Under the pieces are notes generated by a model. The model saw only the letters and a list, made by a program, of their open reading frames with translations. It was not told where the DNA came from and ran no database searches. Positions 1-2,974 of a DNA stretch of 5,189 bases are shown here, piece after piece. Location of the stretch: contig JAGQRL010000159.1 in the NCBI GenBank assembly GCA_020425485.1, forward strand, positions 1 through 5,189. The letters run 5' to 3'. The stretch's first letter is position 1, and every line of letters begins with the position of its first letter. The position numbers and the translations under genes were made by a program. This DNA is from Rhodospirillaceae bacterium. Lineage in GTDB: Bacteria > Pseudomonadota > Alphaproteobacteria > DSM-16000 > Inquilinaceae.

Positions 1-251
1 TTCCACAAGGCCAGCGACAGGCACAGCCGCTGGCGCAGGTCCGACATCCCGGCCAGCCCATCCTCACCCCAGCGATAGGCGCGGCTGCGCGCGTGGTCGT
101 GGGGGAAATGGCCCCAGGCATCGCCATCGGCGCTGTAGTCCTCGCGCACCGTGCCCCATTGCCGCTCCGACAGGTACGGCCCCCAGCGGCGCCATTTGCG
201 GTCGCCGCGGTCGGCCTGGGCGAGGCGGACATGTTCGGGCGTCGAGGCCAT
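1..251 (-). CDS. MGH1-like (GH63-related) glucosidase, N-terminal fragment
   Basis: This is the 5' end of a leftward gene cut by the left edge of the window; 83 codons plus two bases are visible and the frame has no stop. Residues 24-63 carry the conserved opening of a family of large bacterial glucosidases: GPYLSERQWGTVREDYS, then DGDAWGHFPHDHARSRAYRW, then GEDGLAGMSD and RLCLSLALW. Known members are large cytosolic proteins with a six-hairpin (alpha/alpha)6 fold related to GH63 that hydrolyse alpha-glucosidic bonds; the exact substrate cannot be told from this fragment. The ATG is chosen because homologues as I recall them begin with a similar short charged leader (here MASTPEHVRLAQADR) and because GGAG (262-265) lies 10 bases upstream, a somewhat long spacing. 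The catalytic acids are outside the window. It lies downstream of the small membrane protein gene on the same strand, separated by 163 bp, so it may have its own promoter. Confidence 0.85.
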   Translation of the reverse strand, partial: MASTPEHVRLAQADRGDRKWRRWGPYLSERQWGTVREDYSADGDAWGHFPHDHARSRAYRWGEDGLAGMSDLRQRLCLSLALW

Positions 252-342
252 CGATCGGGGTCTCCAGCGACAGGACGACACTGCCGGTGGCCCGCTGCAC
301 GTCGCGGCAGCCGGTGCCCGGCGCCGTCACCGTGTCTTGCGC

Positions 343-360
343 GATTGGCCCTGTCCAATC
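343..360. repeat. Inverted repeat GATTGG-6-CCAATC
   Basis: Two perfect 6-bp arms (343-348 and 355-360) flank a 6-bp spacer. It lies 55 bp beyond the stop of the small membrane protein gene and about 90 bp before the glucosidase start. In RNA it would fold as a short hairpin, but no T-run follows on either strand, so it is a poor intrinsic terminator. An operator for the glucosidase gene is the alternative. The role is unproven. Confidence 0.5.
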
Positions 361-381
361 ATTACGTTGTGTAGAGTGCCG

Positions 382-411
382 GAGGGAGAGACGCTTGAGG
401 GAGAGACGCTT
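382..411. repeat. Perfect tandem duplication of a 15-bp unit
   Basis: The unit GAGGGAGAGACGCTT occurs twice back to back (382-396 and 397-411) with no mismatch. It lies in the intergenic stretch, ending three bases before the stop codon of the leftward small membrane protein gene. It most likely arose by slippage or a recent local duplication. No function can be read from the sequence. Confidence 0.9.
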
Positions 412-414
412 GCG

Positions 415-624
415 TCAGCGTTCGTTGGTCATCTGCAGGATGCGGTCGATCTTGTTGTTGTTGCGCGGCGTGTCCGCGGTGACGTTCTGCGCGGAGCGCT
501 GATCGTGCAGCGCATAGGTGGTGGCGCGTATGATGAACAGCAGGATGGGCAGCACCAGGATGGCGGCCAGGCCACCAAGGACCAGCCAATGCCACATCTC
601 GAACGCGGCGAACCACGTGTCCAT
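415..624 (-). CDS. Small single-span membrane protein (hypothetical)
   Basis: A 69-residue protein that I do not recognise as a named family. Residues 13-32 form one strongly hydrophobic segment (WLVLGGLAAILVLPILLFII) starting right after a Trp/His-rich stretch (MDTWFAAFEMWHW). It is followed by R33 and a polar, Asn/Arg-rich tail ending NNNKIDRILQMTNER. By the positive-inside rule the tail would be cytoplasmic, with an inner-membrane N-terminal anchor; there is no clear signal peptide cleavage site. The start is well supported: GGGAGG (631-636 on the plus strand as CCTCCC) lies 6 bases upstream of the ATG. The size and layout recall small membrane accessory proteins such as PspB, but I see no family motif and do not assign that name. 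It is divergent from the dha genes, and a candidate promoter lies upstream at 679-708. Confidence 0.8.
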   Translation of the reverse strand: MDTWFAAFEMWHWLVLGGLAAILVLPILLFIIRATTYALHDQRSAQNVTADTPRNNNKIDRILQMTNER

Positions 625-678
625 GCCGATCCTCCCGGTTTCGTTGCTGCCATCTAACAGCAGAAGAACTTACGATTC

Positions 679-708
679 ATTAGAGTCTATGGTTAACAGT
701 GAAGGCAA
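679..708 (-). promoter_or_regulatory. Candidate sigma-70-like promoter for the small membrane protein
   Basis: Read leftward, TTGCCT (plus-strand 703-708; 4 of 6 matches to TTGACA) is followed after 18 bp by TCTAAT (plus-strand 679-684; 5 of 6 matches to TATAAT). Transcription would start near 672, giving an untranslated leader of roughly 47 bases that includes the strong ribosome binding site at 631-636. Position and direction fit the gene at 415-624, but promoter calls from sequence alone are weak. Confidence 0.35.
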
Positions 709-737
709 CTCCAATTCTGGCAGATCTGTCGGATAAT

Positions 738-753
738 GCTGCGCATGCGAAGC
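738..753. promoter_or_regulatory. 16-bp imperfect palindrome, possible operator
   Basis: The sequence GCTGCGCATGCGAAGC is symmetric at 7 of 8 base pairs, with a perfect 8-bp core CGCATGCG at 742-749. It sits about 30 bp upstream of the leftward promoter candidate and about 215 bp upstream of the rightward dhaM start. A homodimeric DNA-binding protein could use such a site, for example the HTH-like protein encoded at 1353-1820. That link is inference only. Confidence 0.3.
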
Positions 754-766
754 CGAGGCCGTTTGA

Positions 767-808
767 GAGAATCTTTCGCAGAACGAGCGACGACGTGAAG
801 TGATTCTC
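767..808. repeat. Spaced inverted repeat GAGAATC / GATTCTC
   Basis: Perfect 7-bp arms at 767-773 and 802-808 are separated by 28 bp, inside the divergent intergenic region. This could be a pair of half-sites for a looping regulator or a long-loop hairpin. With arms this short, chance is a serious alternative. Confidence 0.25.
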
Positions 809-860
809 ATATACAGAGCGCGGACGTTTGCGCAAAATATCATCATTCCGATCGTGGGCC

Positions 861-962
861 ATGCCTCTGATCGGCAAGGACTCTCCGGCGCTGCTTGCCT
901 GGCGCACGGGGACGGAGCGGCAGCCGGCGGATCCGCTGCTGCCATGGATTGGGTTGGGGTAG
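861..962 (+). CDS. Possible 33-codon small ORF upstream of dhaM
   Basis: ATG at 861 opens a frame that ends at TAG 960-962, four bases before the GTG of the dhaM-type gene. It would encode MPLIGKDSPALLAWRTGTE followed by RQPADPLLPWIGLG. I recognise no family. In its favour, about four fifths of its codons end in G or C, like the neighbouring genes and unlike the other two forward frames here, and its stop lies where translational coupling to the next gene is possible. Against it, the ribosome binding site is poor (only a TGGG close to the start) and the length allows chance. It could be a leader peptide, a remnant of a longer gene, or nothing. Confidence 0.22.
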   Translation: MPLIGKDSPALLAWRTGTERQPADPLLPWIGLG

Positions 963-966
963 GCCG

Positions 967-1356
967 GTGAGTGGACAGGTGGCCATCGTGATTGTCTCGC
1001 ACTCCCGCGACGTTGCACGCAGCGTGGCGGCCCTGGTGCGCGATACCGTTTCGGGGTCTACGCCGGTGGCGTGGTCGGGCGGCACGGAGGATGGCGGGCT
1101 GGGCACCGAAGTCGGCGGCATCCTGGCGGCCATCCGATCGGTGTACACACCGGCCGGCGTGGCCGTGCTGGTCGATCTGGGCGGTGCCGAAACCAATGCC
1201 GAAATGGCCATCGAATTGATGCCGGACGAGGCGCGCAACCACCTGCTGGTGTGCGACGCGCCGCTGGTGGAAGGGTCGATCATGGCGGCGGCCCGCGCGG
1301 CGGCCGGTGCAGCACTGACCGAGGTCTGCCGCGCAGCCGAAGAGGCCGGCCGGTGA
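967..1356 (+). CDS. dhaM: Stand-alone DhaM-type PTS EIIA phosphotransfer protein
   Basis: A 129-aa single-domain protein of the DhaM / mannose-type EIIA fold, about the length of the first domain of E. coli DhaM. In the known pathway DhaM is phosphorylated by HPr and hands phosphate to ADP on DhaL. Visible motifs are the first beta strand and active-site loop VAIVIVSHS (residues 5-13, phospho-acceptor His12), GLGTEVGGI (44-52), the core DLGGAETNAEMA (70-81) and APLVEG (98-103). The GTG at 967 is preferred because the domain starts almost at once; upstream bases carry only GGGG (956-959) as a Shine-Dalgarno-like element. A TTG start at 895 would add a non-conserved Arg/Gly-rich extension. GTG 979 is also possible but would trim the first strand. 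It overlaps the next gene by GTGA. The DhaM domain of the fused gene at 2971 is clearly homologous (identical DLGGAETNAEMA), so this copy is a paralogue and may serve a regulatory or second-acceptor role. Confidence 0.88.
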   Translation: MSGQVAIVIVSHSRDVARSVAALVRDTVSGSTPVAWSGGTEDGGLGTEVGGILAAIRSVYTPAGVAVLVDLGGAETNAEMAIELMPDEARNHLLVCDAPLVEGSIMAAARAAAGAALTEVCRAAEEAGR

Positions 1357-1820
1357 GCCCGCCGCCGGAAACCCCCTCGGAGGACGCCTCGCCGCCGGCC
1401 GACCGCGACAACGCCATCGCCAACTACAAGCGCCTGCTGCAAAGCTATATCGACCGGCGGCCGTCCGGCACCCGGCTGCGCATCGCCACCGCGCTGGGCA
1501 CCAACAAGAGCTTCGTCACCCAGATCATCAGCCCGTCCTACGACGTGCCGCTGCCCGAAGCGCATGTGCCGATGATCATGTCGGTGTGCCAGTTCTCCGA
1601 GGAGGAACGGGAAACCTTCCTGGCCGCCTACGGGGCCGCCCACCCGACCCGGCTGGATGCTGTGCGGCGCAACACGGAACGCGCCCAGGGCTTCTACCGA
1701 TTGCAGGTGATGGTGCCCGATCTGGGCGACGAACGGTTGCAGCAGGATGTGGAGCAGGCCATCCGCGGCATGGCCGATCACATCATCCGCATCGCCCGCC
1801 GCCCGCCGTCGAGCGATTGA
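1353..1820 (+). CDS. HTH-like protein paired with DhaM; putative regulator
   Basis: A 155-aa soluble protein starting at a GTG inside the GTGA overlap with the DhaM gene; AGAGG at 1341-1345 gives a 7-base spacer. Residues 2-17 are a Pro/Glu/Asp/Ser-rich, probably disordered tail. Residues 18-37 look helical (RDNAIANYKRLLQSYIDRRP). Residues 38-60 (SGTRLRIATALGTNKSFVTQ, then IIS) resemble a lambda-repressor/XRE-like helix-turn-helix: R-x-IA-x-ALG, short turn, then a KSFVTQI recognition-type helix. PLPEAHVPMIMSVCQFSEEE (66-85) and RETFLAAYGAAHP (86-98) complete a helical domain. The C-terminal part (about 110-149) is an amphipathic helix that could dimerise. I recall similar uncharacterised proteins beside alphaproteobacterial dha genes but cannot name a family. 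A role as a transcriptional regulator responding to the phosphorylation state of the adjacent DhaM is inference; it could also act purely through protein contacts. Confidence 0.82.
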   Translation: MSPPPETPSEDASPPADRDNAIANYKRLLQSYIDRRPSGTRLRIATALGTNKSFVTQIISPSYDVPLPEAHVPMIMSVCQFSEEERETFLAAYGAAHPTRLDAVRRNTERAQGFYRLQVMVPDLGDERLQQDVEQAIRGMADHIIRIARRPPSSD

Positions 1821-1898
1821 GGCGGCTGGCGCCGCAGCGCGGTTTCGCCACCGTTGCGCGAATTTGTTGCAGAACTCCCACTCGTAGTCCGTGCAATC

Positions 1899-1919
1899 GG
1901 CCGCCCCCGCCGGGCGGCC
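1899..1919. repeat. Perfect 8-bp-stem hairpin GGCCGCCC-5-GGGCGGCC
   Basis: Arms 1899-1906 and 1912-1919 pair perfectly across a 5-base loop, giving a very stable all-GC stem about 80 bp past the stop of the HTH-like gene. The bases after it on the plus strand are AAATTGTCG, without a T-run. It is therefore not a textbook intrinsic terminator but could pause RNA polymerase or stabilise the 3' end of the upstream mRNA. Confidence 0.6.
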
Positions 1920-1972
1920 AAATTGTCGCGGCCCGCACGACTCCCCAACCGGCAGACGCAGGACCGGCGGCC

Positions 1973-1999
1973 TCGGCCGTCGGGCCCGGGCACGGCCGA
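1973..1999. repeat. Perfect 8-bp-stem hairpin TCGGCCGT-11-ACGGCCGA
   Basis: Arms 1973-1980 and 1992-1999 are exact reverse complements around an 11-base loop that itself contains the palindrome CGGGCCCG. No T-run follows. Together with the hairpin at 1899-1919 it makes this stretch highly structured in RNA; it may be a 3' mRNA structure or part of a dhaL leader, depending on where transcription of dhaL starts. Confidence 0.55.
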
Positions 2000-2028
2000 C
2001 CCCTGTGCCAGCCGCAGACCGTGCATGC

Positions 2029-2050
2029 CGGATGGACCAAATGTCATCCG
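2029..2050. repeat. Inverted repeat CGGATG-10-CATCCG
   Basis: Perfect 6-bp arms at 2029-2034 and 2045-2050 flank a 10-bp spacer. The arm spacing (16 bp, about one and a half helical turns between arm starts) and the moderate base composition would suit either a protein-binding dyad or a hairpin. It is the third inverted repeat in about 150 bp. Function is unknown. Confidence 0.4.
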
Positions 2051-2163
2051 CGGGCCGGGCATAGGTGAAGAATACTAAACTGCGATTGGCCGAAACCCCG
2101 AACTTGCGGATGGTGAATCGCCCCAGATCAAGCACTTCGCAGATGCAGCAAAACACCTTGAGG

Positions 2164-2175
2164 CCAATTTATTGG
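2164..2175. promoter_or_regulatory. CCAAT-TT-ATTGG palindrome upstream of dhaL
   Basis: Five-bp arms CCAAT (2164-2168) and ATTGG (2171-2175) form a 12-bp dyad in the AT-richer stretch about 180 bp before dhaL. The 7-mer ATTGGCC recurs at 344-350 and 2085-2091, and as its complement at 2162-2168, all in intergenic DNA. A binding site for a regulator is possible. The spacing to any promoter is undefined because no clear promoter is visible. Confidence 0.3.
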
Positions 2176-2353
2176 TTCAATAGATGCAAATCGTTCACTA
2201 AAATGATTCCCTGCCGCCTTAGCCTCCCGCCGTCACAAATCCCGTCGCCATGCAACACCGCCCACGCCCAGCGCTCCCGATGCGGACCGGTTCGACACCG
2301 GCGAGCCGCACTTTGGCGTGGGTTTGGGGCGCACGGCTCGACGGGAGGACGGC

Positions 2354-2974
2354 ATGACGGCGGTGGGCGCCCGCCTGGTCGCTGCGGCCGCAGACACCAT
2401 TCGCACCCACGCGGATGAACTGACCTCGCTGGACCGGGCGATCGGCGACGGCGATCACGGCATCAACCTGCGCCGCGGCTTCGACGCGGTGGCCGACCAG
2501 TCGGACGAATTGGACGCAATGCCCCTGGGCGGGGCGCTGGAGAAGGCCGGCATGACCCTGGTGATGAAGGTCGGCGGAGCCTCGGGGCCGCTCTATGGCT
2601 CGCTGCTGATGTCCATGGGCAAGACGCTGGGCGACAGCCCGGTCACCGTGGCCACGCTCGCCGAAGCGTTCGCCAGCGGGGTGGAGAAGGTGAAGGCCCG
2701 CGGCCGGTCGGATGCCGGGGCCAAGACCATGCTGGATGTGCTGGTGCCGGTGCGCGAAAGCCTGGCGGCCAATGTCGACCGTCCGGTGCCGGAAATCCTG
2801 GCGACGGTCCAGGAGGTGGCGGACACCTCGCTGGAAGCGACGCGGGACATGATCGCCACCAAGGGCCGAGCGTCCTTCCTGGGGCCGCGCAGCCGCGGCC
2901 ATCTCGATCCCGGCGCGCGATCGAGCGTCCTGTTGATCCGTGCGGTCTGCGCGGTTGTCGGAGAGAGCGAATGA
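2354..2974 (+). CDS. dhaL: DHA kinase subunit DhaL (ADP-binding)
   Basis: A 206-aa protein, close to the 210 aa of E. coli DhaL. In PTS-type DHA kinases DhaL keeps an ADP permanently bound, is rephosphorylated by DhaM, and donates phosphate to DHA held on DhaK in the cytoplasm. The Mg-nucleotide loop LDRAIGDGDHG spans residues 26-36, with the three expected aspartates at D27, D32 and D34. Further family motifs are KVGGASGPLYGS (72-83), GRSDAGAKTMLDVLVP (117-132) and, near the C terminus, ATKGRASFLGPRS followed by GHLDPGARSS. All look intact. ATG 2354 is chosen over upstream in-frame starts because GGGAGGA (2343-2349) is ideally placed and because the domain begins there; an extension to 2318 would add 12 unconserved residues. 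The stop overlaps the next start by ATGA, so translation is likely coupled. The partner gene dhaK is not in the window. Confidence 0.95.
   Translation: MTAVGARLVAAAADTIRTHADELTSLDRAIGDGDHGINLRRGFDAVADQSDELDAMPLGGALEKAGMTLVMKVGGASGPLYGSLLMSMGKTLGDSPVTVATLAEAFASGVEKVKARGRSDAGAKTMLDVLVPVRESLAANVDRPVPEILATVQEVADTSLEATRDMIATKGRASFLGPRSRGHLDPGARSSVLLIRAVCAVVGESE

Larger units (their letters stand above)
625..966. other. Divergent intergenic region between the membrane protein gene and dhaM
   Basis: These 342 bp separate the leftward small membrane protein gene from the rightward dhaM-type gene. The part from about 660 to 850 is clearly less GC-rich than the flanks, as expected for control DNA. It holds a leftward promoter candidate, a 16-bp imperfect palindrome, a spaced inverted repeat and one possible small ORF, listed separately. 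I found no convincing sigma-70 promoter for the rightward dhaM gene: TATACA at 810-815 and GATAAT at 732-737 resemble -10 boxes but lack a credible -35 partner. Confidence 0.6.
1821..2353. other. 533-bp gap with hairpins and a likely dhaL leader/promoter region
   Basis: I see no convincing gene here. The left half (1821-2060) is GC-rich and contains three perfect-stem inverted repeats, listed separately; a 5-bp stem also follows the upstream stop (GCGGC-TGGC-GCCGC, 1822-1835). The right half (about 2065-2235) is AT-richer and looks like control DNA, with a CCAAT/ATTGG palindrome and a -10-like TAAAAT starting near 2199 that lacks a good -35. From about 2250 to 2353 two forward frames stay open into dhaL: one would place a 35-codon ORF (2250-2357) overlapping the dhaL start, the other extends the dhaL frame upstream. 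Neither has a ribosome binding site or motif. Genes on both sides are packed with 4-base overlaps, so a gap this size in the same orientation suggests a second transcription unit or a lost gene. Confidence 0.6.

Noticed and set aside
151..657. Rightward open frame of 168 codons over the left genes
   Set aside because: It is antisense to both the glucosidase N-terminus and the small membrane protein, which have a family motif or a strong ribosome binding site; this frame has neither.
895..966. TTG start at 895 extending the first DhaM by 24 residues
   Set aside because: The extension is Arg/Gly-rich and unlike DhaM proteins, which begin almost directly with the first beta strand.
1822..1835. 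GCGGC-TGGC-GCCGC hairpin right after the HTH-like stop as an intrinsic terminator
   Set aside because: The stem is only 5 bp and no T-run follows.
1855..1905. Leftward translation containing CTDYEWEF, which recalls the start of IS5-type transposases
   Set aside because: Only a few residues match and the frame then diverges; there are no terminal inverted repeats or target duplications, so no insertion sequence is called.
843..2156. Leftward open frame of 437 codons across the DhaM and HTH-like genes
   Set aside because: Low-complexity Ala/Arg composition, no motif and no ribosome binding site; it is the shadow of the two rightward genes.
2250..2357. 35-codon ORF overlapping the dhaL start, considered as a DhaK C-terminal remnant
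   Set aside because: It has no ribosome binding site and the resemblance to a DhaK tail is too faint to support.
2065..2418. Rightward 117-codon frame in the gap and into dhaL
   Set aside because: It runs out of frame into dhaL, has no motif, and crosses AT-rich control-like DNA; the codon use is not coding-like in its first half.
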